A stretch of DNA of 64,000 bases from Alphaproteobacteria bacterium (GCA_025934695.1 JAICWS010000003.1:248001-312000), one strand, 5' to 3'; shown: positions 8,081 to 16,951, counted from the first letter of the stretch. Notes: generated from the sequence alone by a model not told the origin. Translations and numbers: made by a program.

Positions 8081-9252
8081 GGCAGCTTCTTCCATTCCGC
8101 GGCTTCCCACGGGTAGGCGCCGATATCGGCCTCCGGCAGGTCAGGCGTTTTCAGTTTCTTGACCGTGGGATGAATGTCTTTGTCCTTCAGCCAGTCGAAC
8201 ACGTGATCGGAAAGCGCAGGCGCGAAGGTGAGTTTCGCGGGCCAGGCCATCAGTACGCGGCCACGTTGGTGAATAAAGGGGCCGGGCGGCAGATCGCCTT
8301 TGTCGTCGTAAGGTTCGGCGCGGTCGCCGTACCAGCTGGCCCATTCGCGGCCCGACCAGTCGAGGTCGGGGAAAATATCCTGCAGTTCCTTCTTCGCGAA
8401 TTCAAGCGCCTGGGGCTCATCCATCTTCGCCGCTTCTTCGGCCACATTGCCGCCGAGATACCAGACATAGCCGCCGCCCGGCGCCGGATGAGACGTAACG
8501 GTGACGCGCGGCTTCGGCGCGCCGACGATGCCATGGCCGTAGAGTTCATACGGCATCGGCTTCACCATGATCTGCCGCAGCGGGCGGCGTTGCGTGTGCT
8601 GCTGCTTCACTTTCAGCATTTCAAGTGCGTGTTCGTTGCCGGTGCCGGCCGTGAAAATCAACAGCTGCGCCTGCATGGGAATGCCCGAGACGACGACCTG
8701 CCCGTCGGGCAGCAGTTCCGAGGGCTCGCCCTTGAACAACCGGCCCTTGAGGTGTTTGGCCAGCGCCTCGACCAGCGTACGCACCTCGACCACTTTTTCG
8801 GGCAGCGTGTAGACGGGGCCTTTGAACTTCGGCTTCGTCTTTAAAACCTCGGGGAAATCTTCCTTCTTGAGTTTCTTGGTTTCCGCGTTGACGAGCTTGG
8901 CCGCGCCCAGCACCGCGGCACCGGACAGCGCGCCGCCCGCCGGCCACATGATCTGGTGGTCGCTCAGGAATTTCGTCGCGGTCAGGTCAATCTCGCCCCA
9001 GCCTTCGAAACTGCTTTCCCAGCGCTCGGGCATTTTTGCGATCGAGGAGGCATGTTTGGTGAGCGCCCCTTGCAGCACATATTTCTGCCCGCCGTGGATC
9101 ATGCCCTGCGAGGCCAGCGTCTGCCCTGACCCCAGGCGCTCCTTTTCAATCACGATGACGTTATAGCCCGCGCGCTTCAGCGTGTTGGCGACCCATAAAC
9201 CCGCGACGCCACCGCCGAAAACGATGATGTCATACTGCAGGGTCTGGCGCAT
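8077..9252 (-). CDS. FAD-dependent oxidoreductase (DAO-like)
   Basis: The 391-residue product opens with a dinucleotide-binding fold: YDIIVFGGGVAGLWVANTLKRAG near residues 7-29 and VIVIEKERLGSGQTLASQGMIHGG. This is typical of the D-amino-acid oxidase/glycine oxidase/glycerol-3-phosphate dehydrogenase superfamily. A C-terminal block VWYLGGNVAEEAA fits a substrate and FAD cap. No signal peptide is seen, so a cytoplasmic oxidase or dehydrogenase is expected; the substrate cannot be inferred. It is translationally coupled to the aldo/keto reductase gene, which suggests both act on the same metabolite. Confidence 0.8.
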   Translation of the reverse strand: MRQTLQYDIIVFGGGVAGLWVANTLKRAGYNVIVIEKERLGSGQTLASQGMIHGGQKYVLQGALTKHASSIAKMPERWESSFEGWGEIDLTATKFLSDHQIMWPAGGALSGAAVLGAAKLVNAETKKLKKEDFPEVLKTKPKFKGPVYTLPEKVVEVRTLVEALAKHLKGRLFKGEPSELLPDGQVVVSGIPMQAQLLIFTAGTGNEHALEMLKVKQQHTQRRPLRQIMVKPMPYELYGHGIVGAPKPRVTVTSHPAPGGGYVWYLGGNVAEEAAKMDEPQALEFAKKELQDIFPDLDWSGREWASWYGDRAEPYDDKGDLPPGPFIHQRGRVLMAWPAKLTFAPALSDHVFDWLKDKDIHPTVKKLKTPDLPEADIGAYPWEAAEWKKLP

Positions 9253-9558
9253 GAAGGCGGATTTATGAATGGCGGTGACTTTCTATCTGCCTGTTATTGT
9301 GCAGTTTTTCAGTTATTACACGGGATGTGTAAGGCAATCCAGCTTTTAAAATTCCTTGCATTTGTGATGGTTATGGGAATAAACTCGCCCGCGGTATTGA
9401 AATTGACAGGGAAGACCCTGTTTTATAGATTATGACATTCTTTGGAAGAGCTTTGAAACAGATTCGAGTCGCCTGCGATGGCGGCTCGCGAGCAGGATTG
9501 CAAAGACCTTGTACGCGATGAAGCAACAACAACAGATCATTTTCGGAGGCCGCGCATA
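9253..9558. other. divergent intergenic region with a promoter-like palindrome
   Basis: About 300 AT-rich bases lie between the divergent FAD oxidoreductase and the small gene at 9559. No gene is supported here. The only clear signal is the promoter-like element listed at 9403-9431; the stretch from 9470 to 9550 could be read as an in-frame N-terminal extension from 9478, but it lacks a ribosome-binding site. Confidence 0.5.
9403..9431 (+). promoter_or_regulatory. candidate promoter with overlapping operator-like inverted repeat
   Basis: TTGACA at 9403-9408 is followed 17 bases later by TAGATT (9426-9431), or 15 bases later by TATAGA. The spacer holds a perfect inverted repeat, ACAGGG-AAGA-CCCTGT (9406-9421), overlapping the -35 box. 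This is the usual geometry of a repressor site. It would drive the two small genes downstream. Confidence 0.45.
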
Positions 9559-9891
9559 ATGTCGCCGAGAAAAGACTTCAACGAAAAGGCGAAGACCTTC
9601 CTCTATTCCGTGAGCGTGCGCCCGAAGTATTCGCGCAAGACGGATTTTACCGAAGACATGAGCGCCGCAGCCAAGCGCATCCGCGAACTGGCGGATGAAG
9701 AAGGCTGCTCGGGCAAGGTCAGGATTTCCTTCGACGACGGTGGCCTGAACAAGCTCGGCATCTTCTTCATGAACGCGCCCGAAAAATTCGCCGCCAAGGT
9801 CAAGAAGCTCGACGGCGTGCAGTATGTCGAGAAGCCGTCCGACCGCAAGGCCGTCCCCGCGGGCAAGCGATCGTCCCGGCGATATCGTTAA
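9559..9891 (+). CDS. small conserved-looking protein of unknown function
   Basis: The 110-residue product (MSPRKDFNEKAKTFLY...) is not recognised. It is charged, soluble and rich in Lys and Arg, with a strongly basic C-terminus (GKRSSRRYR). A region VRISFDDGGLNKLGIFFMNAPEKFAAKVKKL looks like an alpha/beta fold. The start at 9559 is chosen because GGAGG lies nine bases before it; the frame is open upstream to 9478. It is followed after 18 bases by another small gene on the same strand, so the two form a likely pair. Confidence 0.6.
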   Translation: MSPRKDFNEKAKTFLYSVSVRPKYSRKTDFTEDMSAAAKRIRELADEEGCSGKVRISFDDGGLNKLGIFFMNAPEKFAAKVKKLDGVQYVEKPSDRKAVPAGKRSSRRYR

Positions 9892-9909
9892 CCAACACAG
9901 GAGAAAGCG

Positions 9910-10260
9910 TTGAACCCCCCGCTAGAGATGAAGACTTTCGAAATAACTTTCGCCCTTCCCGACAATCTCGCCCGCGAAACCGATCTCAGCAAGAGCCTCA
10001 GCTTTCACCGCTTCATGCGCCACGCGCGCGACTGCCACAAGAACCTGCTTGAATTCCTCGTCCAGAACGGGCTGCTGCACGAAACCGGCGGCTCGTCTCT
10101 CATCGCGAACGAGCGCCGCACGATGCTGGAATGCTCGGACGCCGTGGCCGCGCGCCTGCGCGCCCTGCCCTTCGTCGAAACCGCCGCCGAACGCCCCGAC
10201 CTCCTGCCCCAGAGCCAGGACCTGCGCCGTAACCGCGGCCCCCGCGCCGGCAATAACTGA
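9910..10260 (+). CDS. small protein of unknown function
   Basis: The 116-residue product is not recognised. It begins at a TTG preceded by AGGAG at six bases; an ATG at 9928 (MKTFEITFALP) is a weaker alternative. The middle, RFMRHARDCHKNLLEFLVQNG, is probably helical and followed by a second helix, ERRTMLECSDAVAARLRAL. No signal peptide or membrane segment is visible. It probably shares a transcript with the gene ending at 9891. Confidence 0.55.
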   Translation: MNPPLEMKTFEITFALPDNLARETDLSKSLSFHRFMRHARDCHKNLLEFLVQNGLLHETGGSSLIANERRTMLECSDAVAARLRALPFVETAAERPDLLPQSQDLRRNRGPRAGNN

Positions 10261-10278
10261 CCGAAAGAGCTCAGCCAA

Positions 10279-10475
10279 CCTCTCTTCTCCCTCTGGGAGA
10301 AGAAGGGGCCCATCGCTTTATATGCGCATGCGAAGCATACGTGCGATGGGAAGATGAGGGTACTTCGTGCAAACCTGAGACATAAGGCTGAGGGCTTAAG
10401 CTATTGCTGAACGGAGTACCCTCACCTTCCCGTCGCTTGCGCGACGGGCCCCTTCCTCTCCCCGAGGGAGAGGAG
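10279..10475. repeat. large imperfect inverted repeat (about 200 bases)
   Basis: The left part CTCTTCTCCCTCTGGGAGAAG plus GGGGCCCATCGC is mirrored by GGGCCCCTTCCTCTCC and GAGGGAGAGGAG on the right. An inner pair, GAGGGTACTTCG and GAGTACCCTC, pairs as well. The region lies between convergent genes and has no credible reading frame. It is a large intergenic palindrome of dispersed-repeat type, different in sequence from the CCCGCGAAAGCGGG family. Confidence 0.75.
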
Positions 10476-10477
10476 AT

Positions 10478-11155
10478 TCATTTAAAAATCTTCTTCACCG
10501 TCGAGACGACATGCTTGAAATGCGTGTCGGCGATGTGATGGGCGCCGGCCTGGGTGAGATGGCCGACGGGGTGCATGCCCCAGGCGACGCCGATCGTGTG
10601 GGTGCCGGCGGCGCGGCCCATCTTCACGTCCATGACGGTGTCGCCCACCATGATCGTGTCGCGCGGGTCGAACTTCAGCTCGCGCATGACGGAAATGAGC
10701 ATGTCGGGCTCGGGCTTTTCCTTTTCGCCGCGGCGGACGATATCGTCCCAGTTGCGGTGGGCGGAGAACAATCCCGACAGCTTGTGGAATTCGAGCAGGT
10801 GCAGGAGTGGCGCCTCGGGCTTCGACGTCACGATGGCCAGCGTGTGTCCCATCTCCTTCAGGTGCTTGAGCGCGTCCTCGACGCCTGCGAACAGTCCTGG
10901 CGTCTTGTGATGCTCGCCCGACATCGACCAGTCATCCATGAGGTTGAAGATGGTGATGAGGTGCTCGACCTGCTTTTCGCGGGTCACGCCCCATTTGAAA
11001 TCGTGGTTGTAGGGGTCGCTGTAGCCGAAGCGGATCGCCTCCATGTTCGGGACCGGAAGCCCGTTTTCGCGCGAATAGTCGAGCACGCCCTTTTCGAACA
11101 GCGTGTAGGAGTCGAGGAACGTGCCGTCGACATCGAAAACGATAAGCCCTTTCAT
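10478..11155 (-). CDS. HAD-family hydrolase, phosphoglycolate-phosphatase-like
   Basis: The 225-residue product carries the HAD motifs in order: FDVDGT at 7-12 with nucleophile Asp8 and acid/base Asp10, IVTSKP (motif II Ser/Thr), a Lys in the KEKPEPDML segment (motif III), and MVGDTVMDVKMGRAAG (motif IV acidic pair). The alpha-helical cap between motifs I and II fits the phosphoglycolate phosphatase/beta-phosphoglucomutase subgroup. Phosphatase activity is likely, but the substrate is not determined. Its start overlaps the stop of the upstream TerD-like gene by four bases, so it ends the gatC-gatA-orf-gatB-terD-terD run. Confidence 0.85.
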   Translation of the reverse strand: MKGLIVFDVDGTFLDSYTLFEKGVLDYSRENGLPVPNMEAIRFGYSDPYNHDFKWGVTREKQVEHLITIFNLMDDWSMSGEHHKTPGLFAGVEDALKHLKEMGHTLAIVTSKPEAPLLHLLEFHKLSGLFSAHRNWDDIVRRGEKEKPEPDMLISVMRELKFDPRDTIMVGDTVMDVKMGRAAGTHTIGVAWGMHPVGHLTQAGAHHIADTHFKHVVSTVKKIFK

Positions 11156-11925
11156 GCGAGCCCCTGCTGAAGCACCAGCGCCTGGACAAGAAGCGGCCAG
11201 TCCACCTGGCGCCCGACGAAGGAATCGATGTTGCGGAACGACCAGCCGCCGTCGGCCCTGCGGAACAGGCTGCAGAAGACATAGCCGAAGGAATTGCCGG
11301 GCGGCAGCGCCTGCGCCGAGACCGCGTTCTGGAGCAGCATTTCATTGGAGCCGCTGTCGAGAAGGCGAATCGAGCCTTCCGGAATATCCCCCATTGTATT
11401 GCGGTTCGCGCTTTTGACGACGAAGAAGAACTGGTCGTACTCAAGCGATATGCCGCGCAGCTCGACAAAGATCTGCTCGGCGTCGGCGGGGTTGCGCCCC
11501 GTCTGGTCCTCGCCGCTATGATAAACTTTGCGCGTCGGGTCGATGAGCGAGCTTTCCTTCGGCCCGACCGTGTGCACGATCGACAGGTTGCGGTCGGCGA
11601 TGTAGCAGCAGAGGTCGAGATCGTGGGGGTCGGGCGTGCGCGACTTCGCCCCGGCAACCGACCCGATGCCGTGCCGGTACAAAACCGGCGACACGAACGA
11701 GAAAAGCCACAGCGCGAGGGCGCGGACGAGGAACCAGGGCAGCTTGAAGAAATAAAACATGTCGTAGCGCCCGTCCGCGTCCTTCAGCGGCGGGACGCTG
11801 TAATCGACCTTCGGACCCTCCGCCTTCGGCGCCCAGGACAGGCCCACCATCAGGCGTGCGTGTCCGTCGGCGGGAAGCACGATATCCTGCGTCTTGCCCT
11901 TGGGAGGACCCGAAATCGTGGACAT
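11152..11925 (-). CDS. TerD-family protein with hydrophobic insert (copy 1)
   Basis: The 257-residue product shows TerD-type blocks: LMVGLSWAP, DPHDLDLCCYIADRN with the acidic calcium-binding cluster, VYHSGEDQTG, and a strand-rich C-terminal half (YDQFFFVVKSAN; FGYVFCSLFRR). TerD proteins are cytoplasmic calcium-binding beta-sandwich proteins linked to tellurite and stress resistance. Unusual here is a strongly hydrophobic insert at about residues 55-90 (FYFFKLPWFLVRALALWLFSF) between the first strands, long enough to enter or lie on a membrane. It is four bases downstream of a paralogue and overlaps the HAD gene. No other ter genes (terA, B, C, Z) are present, so tellurite resistance should not be assumed. 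Confidence 0.75.
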   Translation of the reverse strand: MSTISGPPKGKTQDIVLPADGHARLMVGLSWAPKAEGPKVDYSVPPLKDADGRYDMFYFFKLPWFLVRALALWLFSFVSPVLYRHGIGSVAGAKSRTPDPHDLDLCCYIADRNLSIVHTVGPKESSLIDPTRKVYHSGEDQTGRNPADAEQIFVELRGISLEYDQFFFVVKSANRNTMGDIPEGSIRLLDSGSNEMLLQNAVSAQALPPGNSFGYVFCSLFRRADGGWSFRNIDSFVGRQVDWPLLVQALVLQQGLA

Positions 11926-11929
11926 GGTT

Positions 11930-12700
11930 TTAAGCCGCCTGTCGCCTGACGAGGTCGGGCAGCGTCATGTCCCATTCGACGCCATCGCCCATGTGGATGT
12001 CGATGTTGCGGAACATCCATTTGTCGCCGCTGCGGTAGACATGGCAGAAGGCGTAGTTATAGGCGCGCGGGATATCCAGTTCGCCCTGCGGGATCAGCGT
12101 GTTTTCGAGCATCGGCTGCTCGGTCTTCGCGTCTGCCAGTTTGATCAGCGGGTTCCTGAACTGGTCGAGGCTGTATTTGCAGTCGCTGCGCACGACGAAG
12201 AAGAAGTGTACATAGTCGGCCGGCAGTCCCGCCGTTTCGACATAGACCTTCTCGCCCGAGGTGCCGCTCTGGTCGTCGCCGGAATGATAGACCTTTTTGC
12301 TGCCCTCGATCATCAGCGCGTCGCCCTCGGTGCCGATGACGCATTTGCACAGCATATCTTCGTTAAAGACGTAGCAGTCGAGGTCGAGGTCGAACTGGTC
12401 GGCGTCCGTATCGCGCCCCGCCTTGTCCTCGCCGCGGGACGATTTGCTCGCGTACATGCCAAAGCTCAGGAGCTTGATCGGGGCCAGGAACAGGATCCGG
12501 ACGAGGTCGAAGGGCTTCATCAGGAAGAACACGATCTTGCCGGTGGTGTCGTTGGCGGCAGGCACCGCGGCGACGTCGACCTTCAGCTTCGGCAGTTCGC
12601 GCGGCGTCCAGGTCAGGTTGACGAGAAAGCGGCGCGCGCCTTCCTGCGAAATTTTCAGCTCGGTTGCCGTGTTTTTCGGCGGCCCTGACACCGTCGGCAT
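11930..12700 (-). CDS. TerD-family protein with hydrophobic insert (copy 2)
   Basis: This 256-residue paralogue of the next gene begins MPTVSGPPKNTATEL, against MSTISGPPKGKTQDI in the other copy. It keeps the acidic site (DQFDLDLDCYVFNED), VYHSGDDQSG, and VHFFFVVRSDCKYS. It also has the hydrophobic insert, KIVFFLMKPFDLVRILFLAP at about residues 54-73, followed by a charged loop. It starts three bases after the gatB stop codon region on the same strand, which indicates cotranscription with gatCAB. The conserved insert in both copies suggests a membrane-attached TerD variant; the function is inference only. Confidence 0.75.
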   Translation of the reverse strand: MPTVSGPPKNTATELKISQEGARRFLVNLTWTPRELPKLKVDVAAVPAANDTTGKIVFFLMKPFDLVRILFLAPIKLLSFGMYASKSSRGEDKAGRDTDADQFDLDLDCYVFNEDMLCKCVIGTEGDALMIEGSKKVYHSGDDQSGTSGEKVYVETAGLPADYVHFFFVVRSDCKYSLDQFRNPLIKLADAKTEQPMLENTLIPQGELDIPRAYNYAFCHVYRSGDKWMFRNIDIHMGDGVEWDMTLPDLVRRQAA

Positions 12701-12703
12701 GCG

Positions 12704-14161
12704 CTATTCCTCCAGTTTTTTCTTCAGAAGATCGTTGACCATGCCGGGGTTGGCCTTGCCGCCCGACTTCTTGAGCACCTGGCCCACGAAGAAGCCGAAC
12801 AGCTTGTCCTTGCCGCCCTTGTATTCCGCGACCTTGTCGGCATTGTCGCGCACGACTTCGGCCACCAGCTTTTCGATAGCACCGGTGTCAGTCACCTGCT
12901 GCAAGCCCCGGTCCTTCACGATGTCGCCCGGGTTCTTGCCGGTGCCGAACATTTCAGCGAAGACTTCCTTGGCGATGCGGCCCGAAATGGTGTTGTTGGA
13001 AATGAGCCCGACAAGTTCACCCAGCGCTTCCGCCGACACGGGGCTGTCCTTCAGCTCCTTTTCGGCCTTGTTCAGCGCACCCAACAGTTCGGTGATGACC
13101 CAGTTGGCGGCAAGTTTCGGATCGTGTCCCTTGGCCGCGATTTCGAAATATTCGGCGCGCTCTTTCTCGGAGACGAGCACGCCCGCGTCATAGGCGGAAA
13201 GGCCGAAAGTCTCGACGAAGCGCTTTTTCTTCGCGTCGGGAAGCTCCGGCATCGTCTTGCGGATATTCTCGATGAAAGCGTTATCGACCGTCAGCGGCAG
13301 CAGGTCCGGGTCGGGGAAATAGCGGTAGTCGTGCGCATCTTCCTTGGAGCGCATCGAGCGCGTGGTGCCGTTCTTGGTATCGAACAGCCGCGTTTCCTGG
13401 GTGATCTTGCCGCCGCCCTCGATGAGCTCGATCTGGCGGCGCGCCTCGTATTCAATGGCCTGCTGAACGAAGCGCACGGAGTTCACGTTCTTGATCTCGC
13501 AGCGGGTGCCTAAGGGATCGCCGGGCTTGCGCACCGAGACGTTGACGTCGCAGCGCATGGAGCCTTCGTCCATGTTCCCGTCGCAGGTGCCGAGGTAGCG
13601 CACGATGGCGCGCAGCTTCGTCACATAGGCACCCGCCTCTTCGGCGGTGCGCATGTCGGGCTTGGAGACGATCTCCATGAGCGGATTGCCCGAACGGTTC
13701 AGGTCGACATAGCTTTTCTGCGGATGCTGGTCGTGCAGCGATTTGCCCGCATCCTGCTCGAGGTGCAGGCGCTCGATGCCGATTTTCTTCACCGTGCCGT
13801 CGGGAAGGTCGATCTCGATCTCGCCGTTGCCGACGATGGGATGCTGGTACTGCGAAATCTGGTAGCCCTGCGGCAGGTCCGGATAGAAATAATTTTTCCG
13901 CTCGAAGATCGAGACGTTGTTGATCGTGGCGTTCAGCCCGAGACCCGTCCGGACCGCCTTGCTCACGCATTCCTTGTTGATGACGGGCAGCATGCCCGGC
14001 ATGCCTGCATCGACGGGCGAGACCTGTGCATTCGGCGCGCCGCCGAAATCGGCCGAGGCGCCGGAAAACAGCTTTGACTTCGTCAGCACCTGGGCGTGGA
14101 CTTCGAGCCCGATCACCATTTCCCAGTCGCCGGTATTCCCTTTGAGCAATGCGTTCGACAT
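12704..14161 (-). CDS. gatB: Asp-tRNA(Asn)/Glu-tRNA(Gln) amidotransferase subunit B
   Basis: The 485-residue product matches GatB throughout: [22 protein letters not shown] near the start, [54 protein letters not shown] and [13 protein letters not shown], and the C-terminal YqeY-like tail domain ending [13 protein letters not shown]. GatB phosphorylates mischarged Glu-tRNA(Gln) or Asp-tRNA(Asn) and receives ammonia from GatA. The length is normal. It follows gatC, gatA and a small unknown gene on the same strand. Confidence 0.97.
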   Translation of the reverse strand: MSNALLKGNTGDWEMVIGLEVHAQVLTKSKLFSGASADFGGAPNAQVSPVDAGMPGMLPVINKECVSKAVRTGLGLNATINNVSIFERKNYFYPDLPQGYQISQYQHPIVGNGEIEIDLPDGTVKKIGIERLHLEQDAGKSLHDQHPQKSYVDLNRSGNPLMEIVSKPDMRTAEEAGAYVTKLRAIVRYLGTCDGNMDEGSMRCDVNVSVRKPGDPLGTRCEIKNVNSVRFVQQAIEYEARRQIELIEGGGKITQETRLFDTKNGTTRSMRSKEDAHDYRYFPDPDLLPLTVDNAFIENIRKTMPELPDAKKKRFVETFGLSAYDAGVLVSEKERAEYFEIAAKGHDPKLAANWVITELLGALNKAEKELKDSPVSAEALGELVGLISNNTISGRIAKEVFAEMFGTGKNPGDIVKDRGLQQVTDTGAIEKLVAEVVRDNADKVAEYKGGKDKLFGFFVGQVLKKSGGKANPGMVNDLLKKKLEE

Positions 14162-14164
14162 GTC

Positions 14165-14557
14165 TTACTTCCCTGCCGTGGGCTTCTTGGTGCGGTTGGG
14201 CTTCACGATGCCATTGTATTCGAATTCGACCGGCTTTTCGCTTTGCGGCACCCATTTGACGTCTTGCGGATATGAAAGATGTCCGGGACGCGTGGGTGGG
14301 CCACCGAGCATGCCCTTATAGACATGGACAGTCAGCTTCGCATCGTCTTCGGTGACGCCGGAGATGCCGATGACCTGCGTGTTTTCCTGCGCCGCGCCGT
14401 TGAAGACGCAGACGGCCATCTTGCCGTCCTGCCAGGGGCCGAAGCGCTGCTCGAGGCCCGAAGCGTTCCATTCGGCTTCGACGCGCACGACGGCGTCGCC
14501 GCCTTTGCGGGCGAGCTCGTTAAACCTGTCGCGGATCATCGTTGGATTCATTTTCAT
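14165..14557 (-). CDS. small unknown protein inserted in the gat operon
   Basis: The 130-residue product is not recognised. It begins MKMNPTMIRDRFNELARKGG and has a segment QRFGPWQDGKMAVCVFNGA that looks like alternating strands and helices, then ends in a basic tail (KPNRTKKPTAGK). No membrane segment is present. The ATG at 14557 has AAGGA eight bases upstream; a TTG two codons earlier is less likely. It lies between gatA (19 bases upstream) and gatB (three bases downstream), so it is translated from the gat message. A role near tRNA amidation is possible but only suggested by position. Confidence 0.65.
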   Translation of the reverse strand: MKMNPTMIRDRFNELARKGGDAVVRVEAEWNASGLEQRFGPWQDGKMAVCVFNGAAQENTQVIGISGVTEDDAKLTVHVYKGMLGGPPTRPGHLSYPQDVKWVPQSEKPVEFEYNGIVKPNRTKKPTAGK

Positions 14558-14576
14558 CGGCAAATTCCTTTTTATA

Positions 14577-16061
14577 TCAGGCGGCCTTGCCGACGATGTT
14601 CTGCGGCACGGCGGTGAAATTGGCGGCTTTTTCCAGTGCTTGCGCGGCCTGGAACAGCGTCTCTTCCTCGAACGGACGCCCGAGCAGCTGGAGGCCCAGC
14701 GGCAAACCGTCGGAACTCAAGCCCACCGGCACCGACATGCCGGGCATCCCCGCCATCGAGGCCGGAATGGTGAAGACGTCGTTCAGGTACATGGTGATGG
14801 GATCCTGCGTGTTCTCGCCGATCGCGAAAGCGGGCGTGGGCGCGCATGGCGTCAGCAGCACGTCGCACTTCTTGTACGCCTCGATGAAGTCGTTCCAGAT
14901 CAGCTTGCGCACGCGGCGCGCCTTGTTGTAATAGGCGTCGTAATAGCCCGCCGACAGCACGTAAGTGCCGATCAGGATGCGGCGCTTGACTTCCTTGCCG
15001 AAGCCCTGCTGGCGGGTCTTTTCATAGGTGTCGATGAGATTGTCGCCTTCGACGCGCTGGCCATAGCGCACCCCGTCATAGCGCGCGAGGTTGGACGAGC
15101 ATTCGGCGGGCGCGACCACATAATAGGCATGCAGCGCGTATTTGGTGTGCGGCAGGGATACGTCGACGATTTCCGCGCCGGCATCCTTCATCATCTGCAC
15201 GCCCTTGTCCCAGAGCGCGAGGATTTCGGGGCTGGTGCCGTCGATGCGATATTCCTTCGGCACGCCGACTCTCAAACCTTTGACGCCCTTGTTCAGGGTC
15301 GCGGCATAATCCGGCACCGGCTTGTTGACCGAGGTGGAATCTTTCGGGTCCCAGCCTGCCATCGAGCGCAGCAGCAGCGCGCAGTCTTCGTTCGTCTTGC
15401 CGAAAGGCCCCGCCTGGTCGAGCGAGGAGGCGAAAGCGACGATGCCCCAGCGCGAGCAGCGGCCGTAGGTCGGCTTGATGCCGGTGATGCCGCAGAAGGC
15501 GGCCGGCTGGCGGATAGAGCCACCCGTGTCGGTGCCCGTCGCGCCCATCGAAATGCGCGCGGCCACCGCAGCAGCCGAGCCGCCCGACGAGCCGCCCGGC
15601 ACCAGATCCTTGTTGCTGCCCTTGGCTTTCCAGGGATTGATGACGTTTCCGTAGGCCGAGGTCGTGTTCGACGATCCCATGGCGAATTCATCGAGGTTCG
15701 CCTTGCCGATGGTGATGGTGCCGTCGCGCTTCATCTGCGCGGAGACGGTCGATTCATAAGGCGGCTTGAAGCCTTTGAGGATGGCGCTCGCCGCCGTCGT
15801 CTGCACGCCTTCGGTGCAGAAAAGGTCTTTCATGGCGATGGGGATCCCATCGAGCGGCAGAGGATTGCCCTTCTGGTAGCGGGCATCCGCCTCCTTCGCC
15901 TGCGCGCGGGCGGCATCGAAGGTCTCGGTGATAAAGCAATTCAGATGGCGCGCGGCTTCGGCGGCCTTGATATGCGCCTCGACCAGCTCGACTGCCGTGA
16001 AGTCCTTTTTCTTCAGGCCGGCAAGGGCTTGCGCGATGGTGAGATGGGTCAGATTTGCCAT
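14577..16061 (-). CDS. gatA: Asp-tRNA(Asn)/Glu-tRNA(Gln) amidotransferase subunit A
   Basis: The 494-residue product is a full-length GatA amidase. The catalytic Ser-cisSer-Lys triad is visible: Lys78 in PIAMKDLF, Ser158 in [16 protein letters not shown], and Ser182 in [16 protein letters not shown]; the 24-residue spacing of the two serines is the family norm. GatA releases ammonia from glutamine (or asparagine) and channels it to GatB. It sits four bases after gatC on the same strand. Confidence 0.97.
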   Translation of the reverse strand: MANLTHLTIAQALAGLKKKDFTAVELVEAHIKAAEAARHLNCFITETFDAARAQAKEADARYQKGNPLPLDGIPIAMKDLFCTEGVQTTAASAILKGFKPPYESTVSAQMKRDGTITIGKANLDEFAMGSSNTTSAYGNVINPWKAKGSNKDLVPGGSSGGSAAAVAARISMGATGTDTGGSIRQPAAFCGITGIKPTYGRCSRWGIVAFASSLDQAGPFGKTNEDCALLLRSMAGWDPKDSTSVNKPVPDYAATLNKGVKGLRVGVPKEYRIDGTSPEILALWDKGVQMMKDAGAEIVDVSLPHTKYALHAYYVVAPAECSSNLARYDGVRYGQRVEGDNLIDTYEKTRQQGFGKEVKRRILIGTYVLSAGYYDAYYNKARRVRKLIWNDFIEAYKKCDVLLTPCAPTPAFAIGENTQDPITMYLNDVFTIPASMAGMPGMSVPVGLSSDGLPLGLQLLGRPFEEETLFQAAQALEKAANFTAVPQNIVGKAA

Positions 16062-16065
16062 GATG

Positions 16066-16353
16066 CTACTCCACCACCTTCGGAACCACGAAGAAACCCG
16101 CGGTCTGCTCCGGCGCGTTGGTCAGGATCTTGTCGGGAATGGCGCCATCGGTCACCTTGTCCTCGCGCTCATACATCTGCATCTGGACGACAGAGGTCAG
16201 GGGCTCGACGCCGTCGGTATTCACGGCATTGAGTTCCTCGATCATCTTCAGAATGCTGCTGAGCTGGCCGGAAAGCACCTCTTTTTCCTCTTCGGATACC
16301 TTGATGCGGGCGAGGCGGGCGATTTTCCCCACGGTATTCTTGTCGATGGACAT
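16066..16353 (-). CDS. gatC: Asp-tRNA(Asn)/Glu-tRNA(Gln) amidotransferase subunit C
   Basis: This 95-residue protein has the GatC pattern: [16 protein letters not shown] near the start, [25 protein letters not shown], and a C-terminal [10 protein letters not shown]. GatC is the small belt subunit that wraps around GatA and GatB. AGGA stands nine bases before its ATG. It is the first gene of the minus-strand operon, whose promoter must lie in the 61 bases shared with divergent ruvX. The presence of gatCAB implies indirect charging of tRNA-Gln or tRNA-Asn. Confidence 0.95.
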   Translation of the reverse strand: MSIDKNTVGKIARLARIKVSEEEKEVLSGQLSSILKMIEELNAVNTDGVEPLTSVVQMQMYEREDKVTDGAIPDKILTNAPEQTAGFFVVPKVVE

Positions 16354-16367
16354 CGTTGTAATTCCTG

Positions 16368-16396
16368 TTCAAATCCTGACGTTATATTTATATAAT
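16368..16396 (+). promoter_or_regulatory. candidate promoter for ruvX
   Basis: TTCAAA at 16368-16373 is followed after 17 bases by a perfect TATAAT at 16391-16396, which leaves a leader of about 12 bases before the ruvX start. The same AT-rich stretch must carry the divergent gatC promoter. Confidence 0.5.
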
Positions 16397-16414
16397 GTCG
16401 GGAAAGAACTTAGC

Positions 16415-16897
16415 ATGGCGATTGTCGCAATAAAAGAACTCAAGAGCTGCCTGCCGCCCCGCTCGCGGCTGCTGGGCATGGATCATGGCGCGAAAACGCT
16501 GGGTCTCGCCCTGTCGAACCCGGAGCTGACGATGGCCACGCCGCTCAAAACCCTGCGCGGAAAAATATTTACGGAAAATGTGCGACTGCTGGCCCCGCTG
16601 TGCCGCGAATATGGCGTGGGCGGCTTCATCATCGGCCTGCCGCTGAACATGGACGACAGCGAAGGCCCTCGCGCCCAGTCGGTGCGGCACTTCGGCTTTA
16701 ACCTCATCAAAGCGAAAGACGCGCTCGGCTTCGAGCCCGTGATCGCCTTTTTCGACGAGCGCCTCTCAAGCGCGGCCGCGGAAGATTTCCTGTCCGAAGA
16801 ACGTGGCATGAAGCGGGAGAAGCAGAAGGACATTATCGACGCGCTGGCCGCGGCCAGCATCCTGCAGGGTGCCCTGAAGGCCATCGCATCTATCTGA
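16415..16897 (+). CDS. ruvX: RuvX/YqgF-family putative pre-16S rRNA nuclease / Holliday-junction resolvase
   Basis: The 160-residue product has the YqgF RNase H-like fold signature: LLGMDHGAKTLGLALSNPE at 19-37 with the first acidic residue Asp23 (MDHG in place of the usual LDxG), FIIGLPLNMDDSEGPRA, FFDERLSSAAAEDFL with the central Glu, and KDIIDALAAASILQ with the final Asp. The family trims the 5' end of 16S rRNA precursors and was earlier proposed as a Holliday-junction resolvase. The start at 16415 is taken from GGAAAG upstream; the open frame continues to 16118 across gatC but is not a credible extension. Confidence 0.88.
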   Translation: MAIVAIKELKSCLPPRSRLLGMDHGAKTLGLALSNPELTMATPLKTLRGKIFTENVRLLAPLCREYGVGGFIIGLPLNMDDSEGPRAQSVRHFGFNLIKAKDALGFEPVIAFFDERLSSAAAEDFLSEERGMKREKQKDIIDALAAASILQGALKAIASI

Positions 16898-16922
16898 AAT
16901 TCCGAATAGTTTTTGCCAGAAT

Positions 16923-16951
16923 TTAACATAGCATTATCCTCATGCTATAAT
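16923..16951 (+). promoter_or_regulatory. candidate strong promoter with inverted repeat over the -10
   Basis: TTAACA at 16923-16928, a 17-base spacer and a perfect TATAAT at 16946-16951 lie 29 bases before the next gene. An inverted repeat, ATAGCAT-N7-ATGCTAT (16928-16948), spans the spacer and the -10 box. The same heptamer arms occur before bamD at 60379-60396. Confidence 0.55.

Noticed and set aside
11152-12700. Tellurite-resistance operon
   Set aside because: Only two TerD-like genes are present; terA, terB, terC and terZ are missing.
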